Shown piece after piece: positions 1-12,100 of a DNA stretch of 64,000 nucleotides. The first letter of the stretch is position 1. Every line of letters begins with the position of its first letter. A program made the translations under genes and the position numbers. The notes beneath the pieces are model-generated. The model had not been told where the DNA came from and did no database searches. It saw nothing but the letters and a program-made list of their open reading frames with translations. The DNA comes from Arenicola marina (lineage: Eukaryota; Annelida; Polychaeta; Arenicolidae): the NCBI GenBank assembly GCA_964019135.1, contig OZ025260.1:34342254-34406253 (forward strand), given 5' to 3'.

Positions 1-174
1 AACTTGAGCCACCGGTCCGCGATTTCTAATTTTAGGCCTGGTGAGCGGCATGGCTCTCACCCTTGCTCCGTTTACGGGCGTGGTAAGAGAGGCATGTACC
101 AGGGCTAGGTGTAGCCGGCCCCCTCGCCACCCTCCCTCCATTCAGCCCCACCCACCCACCATTGAGGCTCCTGT
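1..174. mobile_element. Terminal fragment of an inverted-repeat DNA element
   Basis: Positions 120-174 read like the right end of the complete element at 35071-36689: a CCGGC-rich stretch, repeated CCCACCCACC, then a terminus ATTGAGGCTCCTGT ending at 174 (the complete copy ends ATTGAGGCGCCTGT). Bases 1-119 do not obviously match the complete copy, so this is either a divergent relative or an unrelated neighbour joined to a shared terminus. The other end lies outside the window, so no target-site duplication can be tested. Confidence 0.45.
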
Positions 175-665
175 GATACTCCACAGCTTTGACATCAAAA
201 CTTATACATGATAAACCCCATGTATATGTAGTCTAACACTGTCATGACTGTCAGTCACAGTGTCAACAAACAACTGACAAGAATCACAAGTGACTTCACT
301 GTTCACATGACAAGTTACAGCAAGTCCGACACTCGACAGGTTACTTACTGCCTTCAAACTAAATATTGCAGGACACCAGACATGTAACAAACTATTTTGT
401 GTTTGCACCCGGTTACACTTCACATCAATTGCACAAACAAAAAGTGCTATATTTACAAACGCATCATATTTACATTGAAAAGATAAAATCAGATCGCTCA
501 ATAGCTAGTTGTCCGCCATTTTTAAACTTTGCGCTGGCGAGCCACAACGAAACAATCTCCCGCACAAGCGTCAAGTCACTTTTCCGCCGCTAGGGGGCTG
601 CGCCGATTTGAACAGTGCAGCTCAGAGTGCAGCTGAAATAAGTGTTCCAGTATACCCCCCCCCCC
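175..665. other. Unassigned spacer, no gene recognised
   Basis: Short open frames exist on both strands but none resembles a known family or shows convincing splice phasing. The stretch ends in a run of about 15 C at 655-669, immediately before the minisatellite. Confidence 0.5.
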
Positions 666-669
666 CCCC

Positions 670-3600
670 ACCTCGCTACGTTGTGACAAGGTCCGTCGTT
701 ACGAGGTGAGTTTTATTGTGACAAGGCCCGTCATTATGGTCATTACGATCGATGTGAGTTTGTGACAAGCCGCCGTCGTTACGGAGTCAGTTTAAATTGT
801 GTCAATTAATTAAGGCCCTTCGATCGTTGCGGGATGAGTTTATTTGTGACAAGTCCGTCGTTACGGCAAGATGAGTTTGTGACAAGGCCCGTCGTTACGA
901 GGTGAGTTTGTGACAAGGCTCGTCGTTACGAGGTGAGTTTGTGACAAGCCCGTCGCTACGAGGTGAGTTTGTGACAAGGCCTGTCGTTACGAGGTGAGTT
1001 TGTGACAAGGCTCGTCGTTACGAGGTGAGATTGTGACAAGGCTCGTCGTTACGAGGTGGGTTTGTGACAAGCCCGTCGTTACGAGGTGAGTTTGTGACAA
1101 GGCTCGTCGTTACGAGGTGAGTTTGTGACAAGGCCCGTCGTTACGAGGTGAGTTTGTGACAAGGCCCGTCGCTATACGATGTGAGTTAGTGACAAAGCCC
1201 GTTGTTACAAAGATGCTTTTGTGACAAGGCCCGTCGCTACGATGTGAGTTTGTGACAATGCCCGTCGTTACGAGGTGAGTTTGTGACAAGGCCCGTTGCT
1301 ACGATGTGAGTTTGTGACAATTAAGGCCCGTCATTACGAGGTGAGTTTGTGACAATTAAGGCCCGTGGTTACGGAGTGAGTTCGTGACAAGGCCCGTCGC
1401 TACGATGTGAGTTTGTGACAAGGCCCGTGGGTACGAGGTGAGTCTGGTACAAGGCCCCTCGCTACGATGTGAGTCTGTGACAAGGCCCGTCATTACGATG
1501 GGAGTTTGTGACACTGCCCGTCGTTACGGGGTGAGTTGGTGCCAAGGCCCGTCATTACGAGGTGAGTTTATGACAAGGCCCGTCGTTACGAGGTGAGTTG
1601 GTGACAAGGGCCGTCGTTACGATGTGAGTTTGTGACAAGGCTCATCGTTACGAGGTAAGTTTGTGACAAGGCCCGTCGTTACGAGGTGAGTTTGTGACAA
1701 TGCCTGTGGTTACGAAGTGAGTTTATGACAAGGTCCTACGATACGATGTGAGTTTGTGACAAGGCCCGTCATTACGATGGGAGTTTGTGACACTGTCCGT
1801 CGTTACGGGGTGAGTTGGTGCCAAGGCCCGTCATTACGAGGTGAGTTTATGACAAGGCCCGTCGTTACGAGGTGAGTTTGTGACAAGGCCCGTCGCTACG
1901 ATGTGAGTTTGTGACAACGCCCGTTGTTACAAAGATGATTTTGTGACAAGGCCCGTCGCTACGATGTGAGTTTGTGACAAGGCCCGTCGTTACGAGGTGA
2001 GTTTGTGACAAGGCCCGTGGTTACGGATTGAGTTCGTGACAAGGCCCGTCGCTACGATGTGAGTTTGTGACAAGGCCCGTGGTTACGAGGTGAGTCTGGG
2101 ACAAGGCCCGTCGCTACGATGTGAGTTTGTGACCAGGCCCATCGCTACGATGTGAGTTTGTGACAAGGCCCGTCGTTACGAGGTGAGTTTATGACAAGGC
2201 CCGTCGCTACGATGTGAGTTTGTGACAAGGCTCGTCGTTACGAGGTGAGTTTGTGACAAGGCCCGTCGCTACGATGTGAGTTTGTGACAAGGCCCGTGGT
2301 TACAAAGATGATTTTGTGACAAGCCCCGTCGCTACGATGTGAGTTTGTGACAAGGCTCGTCGTTACGAGGTGAGTTTGTGACAAGGCCCGTCGCTACGAT
2401 GTGAGTTTGTGACAAGGCCCGTGGTTACAAAGATGATTTTGTGACAAGCCCCGTCGCTACGATGTGAGTTTGTGACAAGGCCCGTCGTAACGAGGTAAGT
2501 TTGTGACAAGGCTCGTCGTTACGAGGTGAGTTTGTGACAAGGCCCGTCGTTACGAGGTGAGTTTGTGACAAGGCCTGTCGTTACGAGGTGAGTTTGTGAC
2601 AAGGCTCGTCGTTACGAGGTGAGATTGTGACAAGGCTCGTCGTTACGAGGTGAGATTGTGACAAGGCTCGTCGTTACGAGGTGGGTTTGTGACAAGCCCG
2701 TCGTTACGAGGTGAGTTTGTGACAAGGCCCGTGGTTACGGATTGAGTTCGTGACAAGGCCCGTCGCTACGATGTGAGTTTGTGACAAGGCCCGTGGTTAC
2801 GAGGTGAGTCTGGGACAAGGCCCGTCGCTACGATGTGAGTTTGTGACCAGGCCCATCGCTACGATGTGAGTTTGTGACAAGGCCCGTCGTTACGAGGTGA
2901 GTTTATGACAAGGCCCGTCGCTACGATGTGAGTTTGTGACAAGGCTCGTCGTTACGAGGTGAGTTTGTGACAAGGCCCGTCGCTACGATGTGAGTTTGTG
3001 ACAAGGCCCGTGGTTACAAAGATGATTTTGTGACAAGCCCCGTCGCTACGATGTGAGTTTGTGACAAGGCTCGTCGTTACGAGGTGAGTTTGTGACAAGG
3101 CCCGTCGCTACGATGTGAGTTTGTGACAAGGCCCGTGGTTACAAAGATGATTTTGTGACAAGCCCCGTCGCTACGATGTGAGTTTGTGACAAGGCCCGTC
3201 GTAACGAGGTAAGTTTGTGACAAGGCTCGTCGTTACGAGGTGAGTTTGTGACAAGGCCCGTCGTTACGAGGTGAGTTTGTGACAAGGCCTGTCGTTACGA
3301 GGTGAGTTTGTGACAAGGCTCGTCGTTACGAGGTGAGATTGTGACAAGGCTCGTCGTTACGAGGTGAGATTGTGACAAGGCTCGTCGTTACGAGGTGGGT
3401 TTGTGACAAGCCCGTCGTTACGAGGTGAGTTTGTGACTAGGCCCGTGGTTACGAGGTGAGTTTGTGACAAGGCCCGTCATTACGAGGTGATTTTGTGACA
3501 AGGCTCGTCGCTACGATGTGAGTTTGTGACAAGGCCCGTGGTTACAAAGATGATTTTGTGACAAGCCCCGTCGCTACGATGTGAGTTTGTGACAAGGCCC

Positions 3601-5735
3601 GTCGTAACGAGGTAAGTTTGTGACAAGGCTCGCCGTTACGGGATGAGTTTGTGACTAGGCCCGTGGTTACGAGGTGAGTTTGTGACAAGGCCCGTCATTA
3701 CGAGGTGATTTTGTGACAAGGCTCGTCGCTACGATGTGAGTTTGTGACAAGACCCGTCGCTACGATGTGAGTTTGTGACTAGGCCCGTCGCTACGATGTG
3801 AGTTTGTGACAAGGCCTGTTACTACGATGTGAGTTTGTGACGAGGCCCGTCTCTACGATATGCGTTTGTGACAAGGCCCGTTGTTACAAAGATGATTTCG
3901 TGACAAATCCCGTCGTTACGAGATGAGTTTGTGTCAAGGCCTGTGGTTACGAGATGAGTTGATGACAAGGCTTGTCGTTACGGGATGAGTTTGTGACAAT
4001 TAAGGCCCGTCGTTACGGGTTGAGTTTGTGACAAGGCCCGTCGTTAGGAGGTGCGTTTGTGACAAGGCCCGTCGTTACGAGGTAAGTTCATATAACAATT
4101 AAGGCCCGTCGTTACGATGTGAGTTTCTCAGAAGGACCATCGTTTAACAGGGGCGTTTGTGACAAGACCCTTCATTACCAGGTTTGTGACAAGGTACTTC
4201 GTTCAACAGGAAAGTTTGTGACAAGGCCTGTTGTTACGAGGTGAATTTGTGACAAGGCCCGTCATTACGGGGTGAGTTTGTGACACTGCCTGTGGTTACA
4301 GGGTGAGTTTGTGACCCCGTAGGCCCGTCATTACAGGGTGAGTTTGTGACCCCGTAGGCCCGTCATTACAGGGTGAGTTTGTGACCCCGTAGGCCCGTGG
4401 TTACAGGGTGAGTTTGTGAGCCCGTAGGCCCGTCATTACAGGGTGAGTTTGTGACCCCGTAGGCCCGTGGTTACAGGGTGAGTTTGTGAGCCCGTAGGCC
4501 CGTGGTTACAGGGTGAGTTTGTGACACTGCCTGTGGTTACAAGGTGAGTTTGTGACCCCGTAGGCCCGTGGTTACAGGGTGAGTTTGTGACCCCGTAGGC
4601 CCGTGGTTACAGGGTGAGTTTGTGACCCCGTAAGTCCGTGGTTACGGGGTGAGTTTGTGACAAGGCCCGTGGTTACAGGGTGAGTTTGTGACAAGGCCGA
4701 TGGTTACAGGGTGAGTTTGTGACCCCGTAGGTCCGTGGTTACAGGGTGAGTTTGCGACCCCGTAGGCCCGTGGTTACAGGGTGAGTTTGTGACCCTGCAG
4801 GCCCGTGGTTACGGGGTGAGTTTGTGACAAGGCCCGTGCTTACAGGGTGAGTTTGTGACAAGGCCTGTGCTTACAGGTTGAGTTTGTGACCCCATAGGCC
4901 CGTGGATACGGGGTGAGTTTGTGACCCTGTGACCCCGTAGGCCCGTGGTTACAGGGTGAGTTAGTGACCCCGTAGTCCCGTGGTAACAGGGTGAGTTTGT
5001 GACCCCGTAGGCCCGTGGTTACGGGGTGAGTTTGTGACAAGGCCCGTCATTACAGGGTGCGTTCGTGACATTGCCCGTGTTTACAGGGTGAGTTTGTGAC
5101 CCCGTAGGCCCGTGGTTGCAGGGTGAGTTTGTAACCCCGTAGGCCCGTAGTTACAGGGTGAGGTTGTGACTCCGTAGGCCCGTGGTTACAGGGTGAGTTT
5201 GTGACAAGGCCTGTGGTTACAGGGTGAGTTTGTGACAAGGCCCGTGGTTACAGGGTGAGTTTGTGACCCCGTATGCCCGTGGTTACGGGGTGAGTTTGTG
5301 ACCCCGTAGGCCCGTGGTTACGGGGTGAGTTTGTGACAAGGCCCGTGGTTACAGTGTGAGTTTGTGACCCCGCAGGCCCGTGGTTACGGGGTGAGTTTGT
5401 GACAAGGCCCGTGGTTACAGGGTGAGTTTGTGACCCCGTAGGCCCGTGGTTACGGGGTGAGTTTGTGACACGGCCCGTGGTTACAGGGTAATTTGTGATC
5501 CCGTAGGCCCGTGGTTACGGGGAGAGTTTGTGACCCCGTAGGCCCGTGGTTACGGGACAAGTTGGTGACAAGGGCTCTCGTTACGGGCTGAATTTGTGAC
5601 AGTTGAGGAACGTCATTACGGGATGAATGTGACGAGGCTCGTTATTACAAAGTGAGTTTGTGAAAAGGCCCGGGGGTTTGTGACAAATTAAGTCCGTCAT
5701 TACGGGTGAGTTTGTGACAAAACCCATCGTTACGG
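670..5735. repeat. Large 31-35 bp minisatellite, about 150 units
   Basis: A unit beginning GTGAGTTTGTGACAAGGC and ending with GTCGTTACGAG is repeated head to tail about every 31 bp from about 690 to 4300. From about 4300 to 5560 it changes to a 35-bp variant in which ACAAGG is replaced by ACCCCGTAGG and the tail becomes GGTTACAGG or GGTTACGGG. Blocks of about 0.7 kb are themselves duplicated (compare 2024-2700 with 2727-3420). Most units carry GAG or GGG followed by GTGAGT on the plus strand, a good match to a 5' splice site. The small minus-strand open frames here are by-products of the repeat. Confidence 0.95.
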
Positions 5736-5996
5736 GTTGAGTTTGGAATTACAAGGAGACTAGACTCTTGCAAAAGTAACGTATTTATTATAAAAGTACA
5801 AAGCTGGAAGCCAATAAATGTGGTCTAGAGGAAGACATTTCTACTTTCTCATTAGGATATGTACACAAACTGTCACATACTAACCAGGCCAGATCTACCA
5901 CGAATGAAACTAGTTGTGCTGCAACTTGTAGTCAATAAAACTATTAATTATAGTTCCATGATCAGTAACGAGTTAAGTGCTTTTCTTGGTAAAATC

Positions 5997-6002
5997 TTTA
6001 TT
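5997..6002 (-). terminator. Probable poly(A) signal of the LBP/BPI gene
   Basis: AATAAA on the minus strand, 115 bases after the stop codon at 6118-6120. A second AATAAA lies further downstream at 5784-5789. The nearer one is preferred on distance alone. Confidence 0.5.
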
Positions 6003-6117
6003 TCAGATCTGTAGATAGTTTGTAGCAACACATTGCAGAGATAGTGTTATCATGTCGAGAGTCCTTGCGTCCTTGCGGGTGTCTTCATCAATGGGGTCTT
6101 GGGGCCTCTTGGGATCC

Positions 6118-9100
6118 TTAACCTTGGAAGAACAGCGTGGTCTGTGGTGTGTACTTCACGTTCGTCTCCAGATAGAGGGCGCCCTAAAATGGACGCATGT
6201 GTTGAAGCGAAGATTCAAACACAAGAAAAATACTTTTACAATATTATCAAGAAAACTTTTGAAAAATCAAATCCAGAGTGACGGGGAAACTGTCAAACGC
6301 TAAATCAAATAAGTTTTAACACCTAATTAAGCACCAGATTAATCCTAATTGTTATGTTTATATAAGATTTTCATTGCTTACATAAATATAGAAAATATAG
6401 CGTCAATGTATTCCGAATACTTTCATTTGATCATAATAGTTCATTGTCTAATAATAAGCTTTCGCTATACAAACACTCAACAACATGAAGACTTTTATTA
6501 TAAAAGTAGTATTTATCTCCGTGAAATCCTCTTCTGTCCTCTCCACAGTTGCCGCCGGGGTTCTATACTACTACTACTACTGAATATCGTCAGAATTTGT
6601 GGACGACCAAAGGATCTTACAGCCATCAAGGTGAGCGATGGATTCACGTAGTCGATGTCATCAATGGAAGGCAAGTCGAGACCCTTCTTGCCCAAGGCTG
6701 AAAAAAACAACAATCGTTTTATTATTGAAATATCTGTATTACTGGTTTGATTTTACCTGCGATAAAGCGTCCATCTACAAGGGAGTAGTAGAAACCTTGC
6801 GTCAATCTATATCCGACAAGGGAGTGTTAAAACATTGCGTCAATCTATATCTGACAAGGGAGTGTTAAAACATTGCGTCAATCTATATCTGACAAGGGAG
6901 TGTTAAAACATTGCGTCAATCTATATCTGACAAGGGAGTGTTAAAACATTGCGTCAATCTATCTGACAAGGGAGTGTTAAAACATTGCGTCAATCTATAT
7001 CTGACAAGGCAGTGTTAAAACATTGCGTCAATCTACATCTGACTATGGAGGAGTAGAAACAATGCATCCATCTTTATCTGACAAGGGAGTGTTAAAACAT
7101 TGCGTCAATCTATATCTGACAAGGGAGTGTTAAAACATTGCGTCAATCTATATCTGACAAGGGAGTGTTAAAACATTGCGTCAATCTATCTGACAAGGGA
7201 GTGTTAATACATTGCGTCAATCTATATCTGACCATGGAGTGTTAGAACATTGCGTCAATCTATATCTGACAAGGGAGTGTTAAAACATTGCGTCCATCTA
7301 CATGTGACTATGGAGGAGTAGAAACAATGCATATATCTTTATCTGACAAGGGAGTGTTAAAACATTGCGTCAATCTATATCTGACTATGGAGGAGTAGAA
7401 ACAATGCATATATCTTTATCTGACAAGGGAGTGTTAAAACATTGCGTCAATCTATATCTGACAAGGGAGTGTTAAAACATTGTGTCAATCTATATCTGAC
7501 AAGGGAGTGTTAAAACATTGCGTCCATCTACATGTGACTATGGAGGAGTAGAAACAATGCATATATCTTTATCTGACAAGGGAGTGTTAAAACATTGCGT
7601 CAATCTATATCTGACTATGGAGGAGTAGAAACAATGCATATATCTTTATCTGACAAGGGAGTGTTAAAACATTGCGCCAATCTATATCTGACAAGGGAGT
7701 GTTAAAACATTGCGTCAGTCTATATCTGACAAGGAAGTGTTAAAACATTGCATCCATCTGTTTGAAAACAGTACGCAATGTCTACTTATTCAATATCATT
7801 TATTTAATGGATAAAGATATATGATCATGATTATATCAACGACATCATATCTCAGCTGAATTCATCACTTACCGTCCAGTTGAGGTTTGATGAACTTGGC
7901 GAAGGTAACCCTCAGCACCAAGTCTAAGTTCTTGCCCTAGAAACCAAAGGATACAAAGTATGAAAAACGGATTACCATGTGTATTGGGTGACTACCTAAT
8001 TAAGACACTTGTAATGGAGTCAACTAGAATGAACCTAAGGACGAATTATAATTTACAAAGGGCAACTGTATCGCACGCATGCAATAAGCAATAGACGGTT
8101 CCAGATACCCCAGGCGCCATGTATCGTAAAAAAGAGACACTGTGTGTTACGGGTTAGGAAACCGATTCTCGCATGCATTTACCGTGCATGCCTATGGGGT
8201 TTGTTCAGGTGCCCGGCTTCAAGGTTTCTTTTGTCAGGGGCAGGTTGGTTCTATGGCATTGTTACTCACAGAACAAACACACAAGATGTCTCTATAGGCT
8301 TTTCTGTAAGTATTACATTATATAATAGAAGCACAGCCTATATTTCACGAGATTAAGAACAGTTTAACAGTCCTATCTGTTAGGTTTCCCGTTTGACATT
8401 CCTGGTTGCTACGCTACACTGAAGAACATCAGCAAACCGGGAATACGACCACTTTTCCAGCGTAGCGACAGTCTTTACACTCGCCGGTTGGCATTTATAT
8501 CAGCTGTTTTCTCGTCTTTTATGCCTCCATCTCGTTCTTAAAATAGTACTATTTGATAGTCAAGATATTGATCTGTACAAAGTAGGTTTTTGATTTTAGG
8601 AAACACCCTGTTAACATATGATAAACTGTTGAAAATTATGCAGCTATGAAACAGTACTCGCCTTTTACATGCTATGCAGCGCAGATCGAGCTAGAGTTCA
8701 CCCGAAACACGCCCCTGCCAGAATTTCCCCTGGAACGGTCTATTAGGCCTATCGATAGCAGGGAATAAAAGGAATTTCGGCAAGGACTATCGCTTACCAA
8801 TCTCATATGGAATAACCTTAACATAATATTTCACGCAGGTGTTCTTAATTAATATTTGTTTAGCAAAAAATGTAGATGTGGCGCAATCTCTCCTTATGGC
8901 CGTTGAACCACCTGCTGTGTCTAGCGGAACACTACATTTAAGATGGCGACATTTTTAAAGCGTACTTACGCTTACTGGCCCGATCTGTGAGTCCTTAACC
9001 TCCACGGTAGTTCTAAAACAAAATCATCGCATTACACATGCAATTGTTAAAAACTGATTGCAACTGCCACGAGAGCCGTCGAATCGCGCGTAAGACGTTA

Positions 9101-12100
9101 GACATATTCCTATATCAACCCCACGTGATGGAGAAAAGACTCAATGACAATAGGTTTGTGGACCTGATAATCCTCGACTCTACGTGCGCGCCTTAGGTTC
9201 TACGATTCTCGTCCTTTATCCATGACGTTCCCCGGCAATGGAATGGAGTTCTCAGGCTGACATGACATCTATTGATACTATACAGATGGAATGGCGTATT
9301 AGTTTAACAATAATTAATGTATTGACGCAATTTACCAGAACGACGCACTGGAATGCCACAATGACTTGACTTACGTCCAGTTGGACACACTGGCAGTTAT
9401 CCGTGTGCCTTGCATTGCAGCGGTCAGGGTCATGTTGGCTCCCTATAATTGTAATTAAAGGGGTATTTCGATAAGGCCCTCGGTAAACAATAACAATCCT
9501 GTGTTTCTAGGACACAAGACTTAAGTCGCTATAGGGTCGGTAAGTGACGTCACAGACAGCGCGCGCTCACCTCTAGAAACAAACATTCTGGGTACAACGA
9601 GTCAGTGGGTCCCTATACTTTAGTATGGGCCTCAAACTAGACTCAGTGATATTTTGAATATGCATGCACTGTTAAGAGTTGAAAACCATATGGAGTAAAT
9701 TTTTAGGGGTGTACCTTCATACTCATACCAGTTTTGAATAGAAAAACACTGGTTTTCTGTGCGTTTCACACAATTACAAAACGCTCCCCATGCTATGTAT
9801 ATGGGGCGGTGAAGTGTCATGTACCCAAAACCGGATTCGCTGGAGGTGAGCGCGCGCTGTCTGTGATGTCACTTACATACCCTATTAAGCTCAGAATTTC
9901 TCGGCAACATATACATATATGCAAAAAAAGCCAACTTGAGTAGTCAATATACTTTATGAAAAATACGTCTATATAAAGTCCATACAATACATGAATGACA
10001 AAAATATATAAAACTCACCACATCAGCTCGGAAGACGAATTTCAGTTCTCCAGAGGGCAGTCTCACAGAGAAGCCGATTTGTCCGACGAAGACGCCTTGG
10101 ATGGTTTTGGGTGCGATGACGAGGCGGGGGTAGGCGGTGCTAGCCATCGCCATCTCCAGCACTCCGTGCGGATACAACTTCTTTAGCTGATGGCAAAAGA
10201 AAGGTTGGTGTTATAGGCCTATTTTGTGTGCAAAGCTAAATGGGGCCAAACTCCTTTTTTTACGTAAGATTTTAATTTAGGCTTTAATTAAGGGTATCAC
10301 GCGTACTGTTTATTTCTTCGTTTCTTTCTACTTGTAATAAGACTGAGTAATAATTAATATTAATGTTGTTAATGTTCAGTTCTTTTCCTTCCAATGGCTA
10401 TTATTTTGTGTACACGTCCAAGACGACACAGAGCACTGCACCAGTCATGGCCATGTGGCTTGCAGCGGTCCCCATGGGAACGACTCCCACCATCGTATGG
10501 CCGGAAGCAGACGACTCACCTGCGGCAGGACTGACCCGATACACAGACCGGAAGTACACGTGACGTTCAGAACACCGGCGGCATCCGGCGGCAACTGTGG
10601 AGCGGACAGAAGAGGATTTCACGGAGAATGACGGATACAATGAGACACTGCCAGTCTGCCAGGGCTTGTCAGCAAGGGCCCTGATACGCCATACATATCG
10701 GTTGGTTGGCATCCGTCCGTCTGCATCAAACGAAGGATTTTGCAGCGTTGTACGCTACCCTCTGAACTAACAACCACCCCCCCCCGCGAGAATCGGTTAT
10801 AATTGCAGCTTTAGCACTTGAGGCACCTGTGACAAAGACATTTCTAGACGTGGACGGTGTCTTACGTCTTTTGCGGTGAGGTTCTTCTTGAGGAGGCCGT
10901 GTGTATGCGTCACGTAGCCCAGCGTGTCCAACACGTACTGCGACAAGCCGATGCTGATCATTCTCGAAGCGACAGGCGGCGCTGGCATCGGCAGAGGTGG
11001 GAACGGAGCTTCTGTCGTATTTCCCGTCCAGAAAAACTCCCCCTAATGGGGGGTTAAAAGTGATCAGTGATTGAAGCGTGATTCGCTGCCGTCTAACGAA
11101 CAACGTCTAAGATGCTGTTCCATAAGCCCGGTTCAATAAGGTCATCATTTAAGCGAAGCTCAGTCACAATAAATTAACTAAACGGAAAATTCAGGGGACA
11201 AGGCATCGATATTTTATATAAATGTTTATATTATAATAAATGCTGCCAAGGCAGCGATGATGTGGACAAGGACAAGACAAACCTTGTGGTGTGTTGCCAC
11301 AAACTGAGATCCGAATACTGGTGCTGCCACCAAGCGGTAATCCAGAGTGCCGAGATTTTTTATAGCGGTTTGGACTGCAAAGTCAAATAAAATTAACCTG
11401 GTTCAAGGAAAGGCATTTTCTATAATAACTTTATGAAAGTCTGAAGAACTAAATAAAAAGAAACTGTTTCAAGATAAATATTCCGTCAACATAATTAATA
11501 GTTAATACCCTAACTAAAACAGGGTATAAACATTAAAGGCCTCTTATGCAACATTCGATTTCTTGTGGTGTAATTAAGTGAACCCGAGAACTGTGCACAC
11601 CTTTCATCTTGGCCAGCTGAGCCTGTCCCTTCACATTGATGGCCTTTTCGGATGCGGTGCACAGCTAAGTGGGACAGACAAATAGCCAGCACATCAGAAA
11701 TATAGGCCAAAGCAAGATAAAACAAAAATGTGCACCAAGTCGTAGTACAGAAATCGTACGACAGGGGAAATTATAGTTTCAACATGAGTTGGACATTAAT
11801 ATTAACTCCAAAGCTTTGCATAATCTTCCCACTATATTCTTAAATTAATTGTACATTCAGCATTGAATATAGCTAGGTGTCTGCATGGCAACATGCATTG
11901 TGAACCTTCCAGAAATATGTAATACTAAATGGTGTACTGATAAGACTGTACGAAAGTGTAAAATGTCCAGAGCGTTTTGGAGCTATATATATTAACTTAT
12001 TCGGACTGTATGCTATAATAGCAGTCATTTAGTTTTCCATGTTGTTATGTTTGTTTTCTTGTGTATTTTGCCCACTATGTGAACTACGAGTGTGAACAAT

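Noticed and set aside
9443-10018. A missing BPI exon between exons 10 and 11
   Set aside because: The family alignment seemed short here, but phases close without one and the total of 492 aa matches the usual length. The interval holds a MITE and no plausible exon.
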